Source: Dehalococcoidales bacterium (GTDB lineage Bacteria; Chloroflexota; Dehalococcoidia; Dehalococcoidales; RBG-16-60-22). From it: a stretch of 9,879 nucleotides of DNA. The notes beneath the pieces are model-generated. The model was not told where the DNA came from. It worked only from the letters and a program-made list of their open reading frames with translations, and searched no databases. The position numbers and the translations under genes were made by a program. The DNA lies in NCBI GenBank assembly GCA_030639445.1, contig DAOWCR010000032.1, positions 1-9,879 on the forward strand, given 5' to 3'. How positions within the stretch are numbered: position 1 is the first letter of the stretch; each line of letters starts with the position of its first letter. Shown piece after piece: positions 1 through 7,224 of this stretch.

Positions 1-576
1 CGGTTAACCAACGAGGCTCTCCGCGCCGGCATGGACCCTCCGGATATTATCATCGGCGGCTTGCAGGCTGGCATGGGAGTGGTCGGCGATAAATACTCTA
101 GCGGCGAGTATTTCCTGCCCGATATGCTCATGGCCGCTCGGGCGATGAAAACCGCCCTGGAGGTGCTCAAGCCCTTATTGGCGGCCACGGGCGTACCCAC
201 TATCGGCCGGGTGGTCATCGGCACCGTGACCGGGGACATGCACGACGTTGGCAAGAATGTCGTGGCCACTTTCCTGGGCGGGAGCGGCTTTGAGGTCTTT
301 GACCTGGGATTGAACGTGCCGGACCAGGATTTCATTGACGAAGTAAGGGAGAGAAAGGCGGATATCCTGGGACTCTCGGCGCTGCTGACGACGACGATGC
401 CGATAATGGGCCGGATAATCAAGGGGCTGGAAGAGGTCGGCCTGCGCTCTGGCGTCAGGGTGATTGTCGGTGGGGCGCCGGTAACGCAGGACTACGCTAA
501 CTATATTGGCGCCGATGGCTATGCCCACGACGGCGGTAAAGCCATCCGGGCCTGCCGGCAGCTGCTGGGTAAGTAA
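1..576 (+). CDS. Corrinoid (B12-binding) methyl-carrier protein, 5' end outside the window
   Basis: This is the methyl-accepting corrinoid subunit of a methyltransferase system; it shuttles a methyl group on cobalt between two methyltransferases in the cytoplasm. The frame is open from the first base and the residues before the Met at 31 (LTNEALRAG) fit the helical N-terminal cap of the family, so that Met is internal and roughly 20-30 residues are missing upstream. Counting from the Met at 31, the cap domain covers about residues 1-52 (GLQAGMGVVGDKY, then EYFLPDMLMAARAMK). The Rossmann-like B12 domain follows, with the cobalt-ligand motif D69-x-H71-x-x-G74 (His codon 241-243), SALL at 116-119 and VGG at 146-148. 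These are the standard DxHxxG / SxL / GG signatures. It is first in the visible operon, 47 bp before the UroD-type methyltransferase. Relatives are MtvC/MtaC/MttC; the substrate class cannot be told from the sequence. Confidence 0.95.
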   Translation, partial: RLTNEALRAGMDPPDIIIGGLQAGMGVVGDKYSSGEYFLPDMLMAARAMKTALEVLKPLLAATGVPTIGRVVIGTVTGDMHDVGKNVVATFLGGSGFEVFDLGLNVPDQDFIDEVRERKADILGLSALLTTTMPIMGRIIKGLEEVGLRSGVRVIVGGAPVTQDYANYIGADGYAHDGGKAIRACRQLLGK

Positions 577-604
577 GCGCAATTTTAGGGTAAAAAATTT
601 TTGC

Positions 605-613
605 GGGAGGAGG
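605..613 (+). promoter_or_regulatory. Ribosome binding site of the UroD-family methyltransferase
   Basis: GGGAGGAGG ends 10 nt before the ATG at 624 and supports that start over the in-frame ATG at 630. Confidence 0.7.
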
Positions 614-623
614 CGTAACGCAG

Positions 624-1745
624 ATGGCGATGACGCAAAAGCAGAGAATCCTGGCCGCCGCCCGGGGAGAGAAACTGGATAAAATTCCGTTCGGGGCGCG
701 GATAGATGTCTGGTATAACTATCACTCCGCCCATGGCACCCTCCCGGAGAAATATAAGGGCTGGGGCCAGGTGGACATTCTCCGCGACCAGGGCGCCGGC
801 TCCCAGGTTCGACTCTGGTCCGTGACCCGGGAAGAATACCGGGATATGGAAGTGGTGGAAAAGCATGACCCGCCGTACATCGACACCGAGTACCGGACGC
901 CTCTGGGCACCGTGACCAAGAAAGAGGTCTTTGATACTTCCGAGGGTCCCTGGATTAAGTACGAGATGGAGAAAATATTCAAGAGCGAGCAGGACTACCC
1001 GGTTATAAAGTACCTCATGGAGCATACCGTTCCGGCGGACAACTTCGAGGCCTACCAAAAGGTGCGCGACGAGGTTGGCGAGGATGGTATGGTGATGACG
1101 GCCGCGGGGCTGCTCTGGTCTCCGGTGCAGCGCGTCATGCGGGAAATTATCGGCTATGAGCAGTTCTTTTACGAGCTGGCCGACCGCCCGGCGGAGGTCG
1201 AGGCACTGATAGAAGTGATGAAGGACCTGGAGAGGCGAAAATTCGAGGTAGCGATGGGCTGTGACCTGGAAATCTTCAATATCTGCGGCAACTGGAGCGA
1301 CGATATCCATACGCCGGTGTTCCGGAAATACTTTGTTCCCTGGCTCCGGGAGGCCTGTGATAAGCTCCACGCCCATGGCCGGCTGGTGATGGTCCATAGT
1401 GACGGGGAAATGAGGAGGCTCAACCCGCTTTTCCGGGAGACCGGCATTGACATCGCGGAAGCGATAACTCCGGCCCCGCAGACCCTGGTGACCATGGCAG
1501 AGTTCCGCCGGGAACTGGGCGGGGGCGTTACCATCTGGGGAGGCATACCCTCGGTGCTGTTCGAGCCTATGTATAGCGATGACGACTTTGACAAATATGT
1601 CCAGAACATGTTCCGGGAAATGGCCCCCGGCTACCGGTTTATCATCGGGATGGGTGACAACCTGCCCTTTGACGGGGCTATCAACCGCGTCGGCCGGGTA
1701 GTCGAGCTTATCGACCGGTACGGCACCCTGCCGGTAAAGAGTTAA
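624..1745 (+). CDS. Uroporphyrinogen decarboxylase (UroD)-fold corrinoid methyltransferase
   Basis: This 373-aa protein belongs to the UroD-like (PF01208) superfamily, which includes MtaA/MtbA/CmuA methyltransferases as well as HemE. It lacks the HemE N-terminal arginine-rich signature, and its place between a corrinoid protein and a methyl-THF methyltransferase points to corrinoid methyl transfer rather than haem synthesis. Visible landmarks are the opening helix MTQKQRILAAARGEKLDKIPFG (residues 3-24), HSDG at 258-261 followed by DIAEAITPAP at 276-285, IWGGIPS at 304-310 and GMGDNLPFDGAINRV at 342-356. In MtaA-type enzymes zinc is held by a His-x-Cys motif plus a distant Cys. Here the matching place reads His258-Ser-Asp260, and no obvious distal Cys follows. 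It may therefore use other ligands (Asp260 and Glu279 are candidates) and act as the substrate demethylase (MT-I). The methyl donor is unknown. Confidence 0.85.
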   Translation: MAMTQKQRILAAARGEKLDKIPFGARIDVWYNYHSAHGTLPEKYKGWGQVDILRDQGAGSQVRLWSVTREEYRDMEVVEKHDPPYIDTEYRTPLGTVTKKEVFDTSEGPWIKYEMEKIFKSEQDYPVIKYLMEHTVPADNFEAYQKVRDEVGEDGMVMTAAGLLWSPVQRVMREIIGYEQFFYELADRPAEVEALIEVMKDLERRKFEVAMGCDLEIFNICGNWSDDIHTPVFRKYFVPWLREACDKLHAHGRLVMVHSDGEMRRLNPLFRETGIDIAEAITPAPQTLVTMAEFRRELGGGVTIWGGIPSVLFEPMYSDDDFDKYVQNMFREMAPGYRFIIGMGDNLPFDGAINRVGRVVELIDRYGTLPVKS

Positions 1746-1770
1746 GCCGGGAATTTCAATATCAATATAC

Positions 1771-1777
1771 AAGGAGG
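1771..1777 (+). promoter_or_regulatory. Ribosome binding site of the pterin-binding methyltransferase
   Basis: AAGGAGG lies 10 nt before the ATG at 1788. This fixes the start and argues for independent re-initiation after the 42-bp gap. Confidence 0.7.
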
Positions 1778-1787
1778 ACAAAATTTC

Positions 1788-2582
1788 ATGTTGATTGTGG
1801 CGGAAAGGATTAACTCGTCGCGTAAGGCGATTAACGCGGCCATTACCGCGAAGGACGCTGATTTTATCCGTGCTGAGGCCAAAGCTCAGGCGGAGGCCGG
1901 CGCGGACTATATTGACGTCAATGCCGGCAGTTATATCGGGCAGGAGGCGGAATACCTGTGCTGGCTGGTGGAGACCGTCCAGGGGGTAACCGAGGTACCC
2001 CTCTGCGTTGACAGTCCCAACGCCGAGGCTATCGCCGCCGCACTGGAGCGGGTCAAAGGGCCGGTCCTGATTAATTCCATCAGCCTGGAAGAGAGCCGTA
2101 TGGCGGGCATACTGCCGCTGGTGAAGAAATACCGGAGCAAGATTGTTGCCCTGTGCCAGAGTGATGCCGGTATCGCCTCCACCGAAGATGATAAAGTCAA
2201 AGTTGCCGAGCAGTTAGTGACCCGGCTGACCGGGGAAGGGGTGGCGCTGGATGATATCTATATTGACCCCCTGGTCTATCCTATCGCTACCGATACCGGG
2301 TCCGCCATGGCCATGCTGGGCGCCCTCGGCAAAATTATGGAAAAGTTCCCCGGCGTGCATACCATCTGCGGCCTGACCAATATTTCCTTCGGGATGCCGG
2401 CCCGCAAGCTGATTAACCGGACCTATCTGGTGGCCGCCATGTCCCGGGGACTGGATTCGGCCATTATCGACCCGACCGACCGGGAATTGATGGCCAGTCT
2501 GGTGGCGGCGGAGGCGCTGCTGGACCGGGACAAGTTCTGCGCCGAATATATTAAAGCCTACCGGGAGGGGAAGCTGGCCTAG
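1788..2582 (+). CDS. Methyltetrahydrofolate:corrinoid methyltransferase (AcsE/MtrH-like, pterin-binding TIM barrel)
   Basis: This 264-aa protein is a full-length pterin-binding (PF00809) enzyme, close in size to the acetogen methyltransferase AcsE (about 262 aa). It should move methyl groups between the corrinoid protein and tetrahydrofolate; in a demethylation operon the expected direction is toward THF. Landmarks are AERINSSRK (5-13), DVNAG (43-47), CVDSPN with Asp75, INSIS with Asn96, IDP with Asp160, CGLTNISFGMP (194-204) with Asn198, and the GLDSAIIDPTDRE tail (221-233). Asp75, Asn96 and Asp160 fall where pterin-contacting residues are known in AcsE. Its TAG stop directly abuts the ATG of the next gene, so the two are probably translationally coupled. 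It could use a pterin other than THF, but the bacterial setting favours THF. Confidence 0.92.
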   Translation: MLIVAERINSSRKAINAAITAKDADFIRAEAKAQAEAGADYIDVNAGSYIGQEAEYLCWLVETVQGVTEVPLCVDSPNAEAIAAALERVKGPVLINSISLEESRMAGILPLVKKYRSKIVALCQSDAGIASTEDDKVKVAEQLVTRLTGEGVALDDIYIDPLVYPIATDTGSAMAMLGALGKIMEKFPGVHTICGLTNISFGMPARKLINRTYLVAAMSRGLDSAIIDPTDRELMASLVAAEALLDRDKFCAEYIKAYREGKLA

Positions 2583-4409
2583 ATGAAGGTAAGTATTCGG
2601 GTGCTCCCGCCGGGCCGGGACCTGAAATTGAAGGTCGGGGCTAACCTGAGGGAGGCCTTGATTGAGTCCGGGATGGCGCTGGACTCGCCCTGCGCCGGAC
2701 AGGGCACCTGTTTGAAGTGCCGGGTCCAGGTCTCCGGCGTCAGCCAGAAACTGACGGCGCTGGAAAAGGAGAAGCTTACCGACGAGGAACTGCGGGATGG
2801 CGGGCGTCTGGCCTGCCAGGTAACCGTAGAGGCCCCGGGTGAAGTCTCCCTGCCGAAAATAGAAGCCTTGCGGGCCAAGGCGGGCTTGGGCCTGCTGGGA
2901 GAGGAAATCCCGCTACTGCCGAACGTCCGCCGTCGGCATTTTGAACTCGGTAAGCCCACCATAAGTGACCAGCAGGCGGACTGGGACCGATTGGCCGATT
3001 ACCTGGAGGCGGCCGAGCCCGGCCCGGTGACGGCCGAGTTGTCGCTGCTGCGGAGCATTTCCGACCGACTCCGGGAGCAGGATTTTAAGGGCGAAGCGGT
3101 TCTGGTGGGGAATAACGTCGCCGCTCTTGACCCGCCTGGTTCGACAGAAGACGTGCTGGGGGTGGCCCTGGATATCGGCACCACCACCCTGGCCGCCGGA
3201 CTGGTTGATTTGGACAGCGGGAAAGTGATTACCCTGGATGCGGAGCTGAATCCCCAGATAACCTTCGGCGCGGACGTTATTTCGCGAATACTTTATATGC
3301 AGGAGAGCCCGGAAAAGAGAAGCCAGCTTCAGAAAGAGTTGGTCAAAGGGCTGAACCAACTCCTGCTGCGGCTCTGCCGGCACGCCGGGCGGGCCAGAGA
3401 GCGCATCTTTGAAGCCACCGTGGTGGGCAATACCACCATGCTGCATTCGCTGCTCGGACTGGACGCGCTGCACATCGCCGTGGCGCCGTATGTGGGCGGG
3501 TTGAACCGGGCGCTGTGTGTCCCGGCGGGGGAGCTGGGGCTGCAGATTCACCCGCGGGGAAGAGTCTATATTCTGCCGTCTATTGCCAGCTTTGTCGGTG
3601 CGGATACCGTGGCCGTGATACTGGCGACGAAGCTGTACCAGGCGGATTCACCCAGATTGGCGATTGACATCGGCACCAACGGGGAGGTCATGCTGGCCAC
3701 GCGGGACGGCGTTTTCACCGCCTCTACCGCCGCCGGCCCCGCATTTGAGGGCGGCCGGATAAAATACGGCATGCGTGCCGTCAGGGGAGCGGTCAGCTCC
3801 TTTCAGGCCGTCCCGTCTCTGGACTATACGGTGATTGGCGACGCCGTACCCCGGGGCATTTGCGGCTCCGGGCTGATTGACCTGGTGGCGGAGCTGTTCC
3901 GGGCCGGGGTGCTTGACCGCAAGGGGCGGCTGCTCCTGCCCTCGGAGGCCGGGCCTTCCCTGGCGGCGGAACTGGCAACGCGGGTTCGCGCCCGGGGAGA
4001 GGACCGGGAATTCGTCATCTTCCGGGACGGAGAAGCGGAGGTTACCCTGACCCAGCAGGATGTCCGGGAGCTTCAGCTGGCCAAGGGGGCCATGCGCACC
4101 GGCATTGAGCTGCTGATGAAAGAGGCCGGTATTGGCGCCGGCGATATCCGGGAAACCTTGCTCTCGGGCGTGTTTGGCAATTACATTAACCGCGAGAAAG
4201 CGGTGGTGCTGGGCCTGATTCCACCGATTCCCCTGGAGAGGATTCACTTCATCGGCAACGGGGCGATGGACGGGGCTTTGCGCGCTCTGATTAATATGGA
4301 GGAAAGGACACGGGCGGACGAGATTTCCGTTCAGGTGCGCCACATCGAGCTGTCGGGACGGCCGGACTTTGAAGAGACCTTCCTCCGCCACCTGGCGCTG
4401 GGAGAATAA
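2583..4409 (+). CDS. RACo-like ATP-dependent reductive activator of corrinoid protein
   Basis: This 608-aa protein uses ATP to return inactive Co(II) corrinoid to Co(I), so it is a repair partner for the corrinoid protein of this operon. The N-terminal 2Fe-2S ferredoxin domain has Cys37, Cys43, Cys46 and Cys78 (C-x5-C-x2-C-x31-C). A linker follows to about residue 190. The ASKHA-type C-terminal ATPase part shows VALDIGTTT (194-202), EATVVGNTTM (277-286), IASFVGAD (334-341), IDIGTNGE (361-368), ICGSGLID (426-433) and LSGVFGNYI (527-535). This order is that of the RACo middle and C-terminal (DUF4445, PF14574) domains, and the length is normal for the family. The start ATG immediately follows the upstream TAG; a GGGAGGGG stretch at the end of the preceding gene serves as ribosome binding site. 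Confidence 0.95.
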   Translation: MKVSIRVLPPGRDLKLKVGANLREALIESGMALDSPCAGQGTCLKCRVQVSGVSQKLTALEKEKLTDEELRDGGRLACQVTVEAPGEVSLPKIEALRAKAGLGLLGEEIPLLPNVRRRHFELGKPTISDQQADWDRLADYLEAAEPGPVTAELSLLRSISDRLREQDFKGEAVLVGNNVAALDPPGSTEDVLGVALDIGTTTLAAGLVDLDSGKVITLDAELNPQITFGADVISRILYMQESPEKRSQLQKELVKGLNQLLLRLCRHAGRARERIFEATVVGNTTMLHSLLGLDALHIAVAPYVGGLNRALCVPAGELGLQIHPRGRVYILPSIASFVGADTVAVILATKLYQADSPRLAIDIGTNGEVMLATRDGVFTASTAAGPAFEGGRIKYGMRAVRGAVSSFQAVPSLDYTVIGDAVPRGICGSGLIDLVAELFRAGVLDRKGRLLLPSEAGPSLAAELATRVRARGEDREFVIFRDGEAEVTLTQQDVRELQLAKGAMRTGIELLMKEAGIGAGDIRETLLSGVFGNYINREKAVVLGLIPPIPLERIHFIGNGAMDGALRALINMEERTRADEISVQVRHIELSGRPDFEETFLRHLALGE

Positions 4410-4467
4410 AGAGCGGCGCGGCTGTTTGGCAAATTGCCGGTAGACCGACCGTCGTGCTAGGATTTAA

Positions 4468-5169
4468 ATGATGGGGAAGAATATGAAAATACTGGTAATT
4501 GCCTGCCGGGTGTTAAAAAACGAGCTGTTGGCCGTTGATGCCCCCGGGACGTGTTTTGAGTTCCTGGAGCAGGGGCTCCACCGCACGCCTGATAAAATGC
4601 CGCAGGCCATCCAGGAAATAATCCACCAGGCCGGTGATGACATAGACTATATCATGCTGGGTTACGGCGCGTGTGGCAGCGGCGTTGTGGGGGTGAAAGC
4701 GGAAAAACAGCCGGTCGTTATTCCCAGGGCTCATGACTGCATCAGTTTCTGGTTGGGCTCCCCTGAGGCCCACCGGAAGGAGCATGAGAAAGCGCCGGGC
4801 ACCTATTATTTGAGTAAGGGATGGATTGACGAGGCAAAATCTCCCCTGGCCTCGTTTGAAGAATATACCGAGCGCTATGGTCGGGAGACCGCCGAATGGG
4901 TCATCAGCGAGGAGTTCAAGAATTATACTCGCGTGGCCCTGATAGATACCGGGACCTATGACCCGGCGGTTTATCGAGAGCATGCCCGGGCTAATGCCGA
5001 GTTCCTTGGGTTAGCCTATGAAGAGATTAAAGGTTCCCCGGCTCTCTTTGAAAAGATGGTCAAAGGCGAGTGGCCTGAAGACGAATTCATTATCCTGCAA
5101 CCCGGGGAAGAGGTCACCCAGCAGACCTTTCTGTCTTTAATCGGCGTCAGCAATCTTCCCACCCGGTGA
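4468..5169 (+). CDS. DUF1638 family protein associated with corrinoid methyltransferases
   Basis: This 233-aa protein resembles DUF1638 (PF07796), a family of unknown biochemical role often found beside corrinoid methyltransferase genes. Recognisable segments are KILVIACRVL (7-16), YIMLGYGACGSG (61-72), VIPRAHDC (84-91), GTYYLSKGWI (111-120) and VALIDTGTYD (156-165). Cys13, Cys69, Cys91 and His89 lie in the conserved blocks and could form a metal or cofactor site; that is inference. No signal peptide or membrane segment is seen. It follows RACo after 58 bp and is probably the last gene of the operon. Three in-frame ATGs occur (4468, 4471, 4483). The AGGA at 4459-4462 best serves 4468 or 4471, while the family's conserved part begins at the third. 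Confidence 0.85.
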   Translation: MMGKNMKILVIACRVLKNELLAVDAPGTCFEFLEQGLHRTPDKMPQAIQEIIHQAGDDIDYIMLGYGACGSGVVGVKAEKQPVVIPRAHDCISFWLGSPEAHRKEHEKAPGTYYLSKGWIDEAKSPLASFEEYTERYGRETAEWVISEEFKNYTRVALIDTGTYDPAVYREHARANAEFLGLAYEEIKGSPALFEKMVKGEWPEDEFIILQPGEEVTQQTFLSLIGVSNLPTR

Positions 5170-5237
5170 ATTTATTCTTGGGTCTGAATCAGGTAGTACC
5201 GCCCTGCGACAGAGCCTTTAGCCGCCCGGTTTGAAAT

Positions 5238-6092
5238 TTATTGAATTGGGCCTTTCTTGAGTCGGGCCTGCAGCTTTTCGTGTTCCCCTTCCAGCATGCG
5301 GTAGCAGTGTTTTTCCTCGGGGAACTTGCCGCTCCTGACGTCTTCGGCGTACTCGGTGAAAGCTTTGACGATAATTTCACCCACGTTGGCGTATTTCTTG
5401 ACGAACTTGGGCGTAAAAGCCTCGAATATGCCCAGCAGGTCGCCATTAATCAGGACCTGGCCGTCAGTATACATGCCGGCCCCGATGCCCAGGACCGGGA
5501 TTTTAAGCGTTTCGGTAATTATTTTACCCACTTCCGGGGGCACGGCCTCCACGAGGAGGGCGAAAGCACCCGCCTTTTCTATGGCCAGGGCGTCTTGCAG
5601 CAGTTCCAGGGCGGTTTCCACCGTGCGGCCCTGGGCTTTAAAGCCGCCCAGCTGGCCCGAACTCTGGGGAGTCAGGCCGATGTGGCCCATGACCGACATT
5701 CCGGCATCCACGATGCCTTCGGTTTGCGGGACGACACGCCGGCCGCCTTCCAGCTTGACGGCGTCGACGTTGGCCTCTTTATAAAATCGGCCCGAATTAT
5801 AGATGGCGTTCTCCACGGATAGCTGGTAGGACAGGAAAGGCAAGTCCCCGATAACGAAGGTGTTGGGCGCCCCTCTCCTCACATCTTCGGCATGGGCCAC
5901 CATCTGGTCCATGGTCATCGGAACGGTGCCGGAGTAGCCGTGGACGACCATGCCGGCGCTGTCACCCACCAGTATCATGTCGATGCCGGCTTTCTCCACA
6001 AAGCTGGCCATGGGAAAGTCATAGGCGGTGAGGTAGGTGATTTTCTCACCCTTCTTTTTCATTTCGTGGAAGTTGAGAACGGATTTCTTCAT
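5238..6092 (-). CDS. panB: 3-methyl-2-oxobutanoate hydroxymethyltransferase (ketopantoate hydroxymethyltransferase)
   Basis: PanB makes ketopantoate from 2-oxoisovalerate and 5,10-methylene-THF, the first committed step of pantothenate and coenzyme A synthesis. At 284 aa it is full length. Family motifs are in order: LTAYDFPMA (21-29), VGDSAGMVVHG (42-52, metal ligand Asp44), IGDLPF (81-86, Asp83), VKLEGG (112-117, Lys113 and Glu115), GHIGLTPQ (136-143), VEAVP (181-185, catalytic-type Glu182) and LGIGAG (201-206). The start at 6092 is backed by AAAGGAGGA nearby (complement of about 6101-6109). It lies 18 bp downstream of the 311-aa gene and is almost certainly co-transcribed with it. The 3' end faces the DUF1638 gene across 68 bp, in which I see no clear terminator. 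panC and panD are not in the window. Confidence 0.97.
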   Translation of the reverse strand: MKKSVLNFHEMKKKGEKITYLTAYDFPMASFVEKAGIDMILVGDSAGMVVHGYSGTVPMTMDQMVAHAEDVRRGAPNTFVIGDLPFLSYQLSVENAIYNSGRFYKEANVDAVKLEGGRRVVPQTEGIVDAGMSVMGHIGLTPQSSGQLGGFKAQGRTVETALELLQDALAIEKAGAFALLVEAVPPEVGKIITETLKIPVLGIGAGMYTDGQVLINGDLLGIFEAFTPKFVKKYANVGEIIVKAFTEYAEDVRSGKFPEEKHCYRMLEGEHEKLQARLKKGPIQ

Positions 6093-6110
6093 CTATTGTC
6101 TCCTCCTTTG

Positions 6111-7046
6111 TTATTTTAGCCGGGGGACCCTCAGGTCTTCGGCTCCCTGCTGGGATAGCTTCAGTTCCGGATGGGTCTCGCCCACCAGTTCAATGATATT
6201 TTTCATGGAACGAATCTTTTCCCGGCCCAGTTCGGCCAGACCGTCTTCCGAGGTGCCCCAGGGCAGGTACATCGCCAGGCTTGGCCCCGGTTCCATCTTG
6301 AAATAGCAGGGAGAGGCCACCCGGGCGATTTCCGGGGTCTCATAGATGCGGTTGAACCCGCCCATGGAAGCCCAGAGCTGGATGTGGATGTCCAGGGGCA
6401 GGCTGGTGATGCTTCTGATGGCCGCCAGCATGGGCAGGGTGAGGTCAGCCACCGGATTGCAGCTCCCCGCCCCGAGGGACTCGACCAGTTTAATCCCGGC
6501 CGGGTTGGCCTGACCGGCGAAGATGGATACTTTGAAGATTACGTCCTCGGGAAGGTCGCCGTTCTGCTTCATGGCGTTGAGCAGGGAGAGGACACCCTCG
6601 TCCCAGACCAGAAACCCCCGGAAACCAACCTCGAGGCACCTCTCGATATCCATCAAGTAGTGCCTGACGGAATCCATTCCCCTCAGCCTGAGTCCGGAAA
6701 TGGCGCCTTCCGGGGTGGCAATCTGCCGGCCGATATCCCAGGTGGGTCTCGGGCCCGGCGTCATGATAACTTCCACCTGGGCGTCCTGAGCTATTTTGGC
6801 GAATTCTCTCAGCTGCTCCCGGGTAAGCATGGATGCTCCCCGCACCACGGAGATGGAGCGGTGGAAGGGGACCCCCTGCTTCCTGGCTTCATCAATGGTG
6901 GCGGCCAGGACCTTGGGCGTTTCCATACCGGAAATCTCCACGCGATAGTTGGCCCCATCGGGAAAGGTTCTGGGGGAAGTCGGCAGTTCGTACAGGTCTC
7001 CCCCGGGCATCCCCAATTTTCCCAGGGCTTTGGTGAGCTTCTCCAT
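6111..7046 (-). CDS. Unrecognised conserved-looking protein, TIM-barrel-like, in operon with panB
   Basis: I cannot assign a function to this 311-aa protein. It has no signal peptide or membrane segment. Alternating strand-helix character suggests an alpha/beta barrel: YRVEISG (34-40), FHRSISVVRG (61-70), VEVIMTPGPRP (91-101), GFRGFLVWDEG (141-151), IFKVSIFAG (170-178), AGSCNPVADLTLPML (193-207), LDIHIQLWASMGGF (218-231) and ASPCYFKMEPG (244-254). Conserved-looking polar residues (Asp149, Glu150, Asn197, Asp201, His221, Glu252) cluster at strand ends, as in barrel active sites. A distant link to U32-peptidase-like or aldolase-like barrels is only a guess. The start at 7046 has GGAGGG (complement of 7054-7059) 7 nt upstream. 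It is the first gene of the panB operon, reads well as an intact gene, and may act in or near pantothenate metabolism. Confidence 0.8.
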   Translation of the reverse strand: MEKLTKALGKLGMPGGDLYELPTSPRTFPDGANYRVEISGMETPKVLAATIDEARKQGVPFHRSISVVRGASMLTREQLREFAKIAQDAQVEVIMTPGPRPTWDIGRQIATPEGAISGLRLRGMDSVRHYLMDIERCLEVGFRGFLVWDEGVLSLLNAMKQNGDLPEDVIFKVSIFAGQANPAGIKLVESLGAGSCNPVADLTLPMLAAIRSITSLPLDIHIQLWASMGGFNRIYETPEIARVASPCYFKMEPGPSLAMYLPWGTSEDGLAELGREKIRSMKNIIELVGETHPELKLSQQGAEDLRVPRLK

Positions 7047-7061
7047 AGTTTATCCCTCCAT

Positions 7062-7105
7062 GAAAAAGCACCTTAGAATCGACGAAAAAGTACCTTAGAA
7101 TCGAC
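7062..7105. repeat. Tandem direct repeat, two 22-bp units in the leader of the panB operon
   Basis: Units 7062-7083 and 7084-7105 are directly adjacent and differ at one base (GCACC versus GTACC); each starts GAAAAAG and ends TTAGAATCGAC. On the - strand they lie between the promoter at 7131-7159 and the ribosome binding site at 7054-7059. The 22-bp period is about two helical turns. The unit, read on the - strand as GTCGATTCTAAGG... and flanked outside by TGG, resembles the repeated terminal sequences of IS21-family elements. A regulator operator is the main alternative. The repeat itself is certain; its meaning is not. Confidence 0.9.
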
Positions 7106-7130
7106 CAATATTTGACCGTAAGACTAGCCC

Positions 7131-7159
7131 ATTATCCCACCCCGCACTGCCCCTGTCAA
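7131..7159 (-). promoter_or_regulatory. Sigma70-type promoter of the 311-aa gene / panB operon
   Basis: On the - strand, TTGACA (7154-7159) is followed by a 17-nt spacer and GATAAT (7131-7136). Expected transcription start is near 7124, giving a leader of about 78 nt that contains the 22-bp tandem repeat. Confidence 0.75.
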
Positions 7160-7184
7160 GAGAGCCATTCGCCGGGGAGATATT

Positions 7185-7224
7185 GCGTAATTGCTCATTA
7201 GCGCAATTGCGCACTTGCTCTCTT
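7185..7224. repeat. Array of five 8-bp tandem repeats at the 3' end of the RHH gene (probable RHH-protein binding site / centromere)
   Basis: Consecutive 8-mers read GCGTAATT, GCTCATTA, GCGCAATT, GCGCACTT and GCTCTCTT. The first two lie outside or across the stop of the 108-aa gene and the last three encode its C-terminus. The central part forms the palindrome GCGCAATTGCGC (7201-7212). The same units occur upstream of parA in the same orientation. Tandem 8-bp sites are typical of how some RHH proteins, for example MetJ, load on DNA. Confidence 0.7.

Noticed and set aside
577..584. A further GCGCAATT copy after the corrinoid protein gene
   Set aside because: Single copy with no neighbouring 8-bp units; compatible with chance.
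585..1781. Long - strand open frame (398 aa) opposite the UroD-family gene
   Set aside because: It mirrors a clearly recognisable + strand gene; its translation has no family features, as expected from GC-rich third positions.
3648..4391. Long - strand open frame opposite the RACo gene
   Set aside because: Antisense shadow; RACo motifs are intact on the + strand.
4428..4438. Short palindrome GGCAAATTGCC between RACo and DUF1638 genes
   Set aside because: Five-base arms with one central base are too short to claim an operator, and there is no promoter beside it.
5170..5237. Terminator between the convergent DUF1638 and panB genes
   Set aside because: I found no stem followed by a T-run on either strand; only a loose partial direct repeat around CCCGGT and TTTATT.
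6171..7076. 301-aa + strand open frame opposite the barrel-like gene
   Set aside because: The - strand frame has a good ribosome binding site, promoter and protein-like pattern; the + frame is rich in Gly/Pro/His as in shadow frames.
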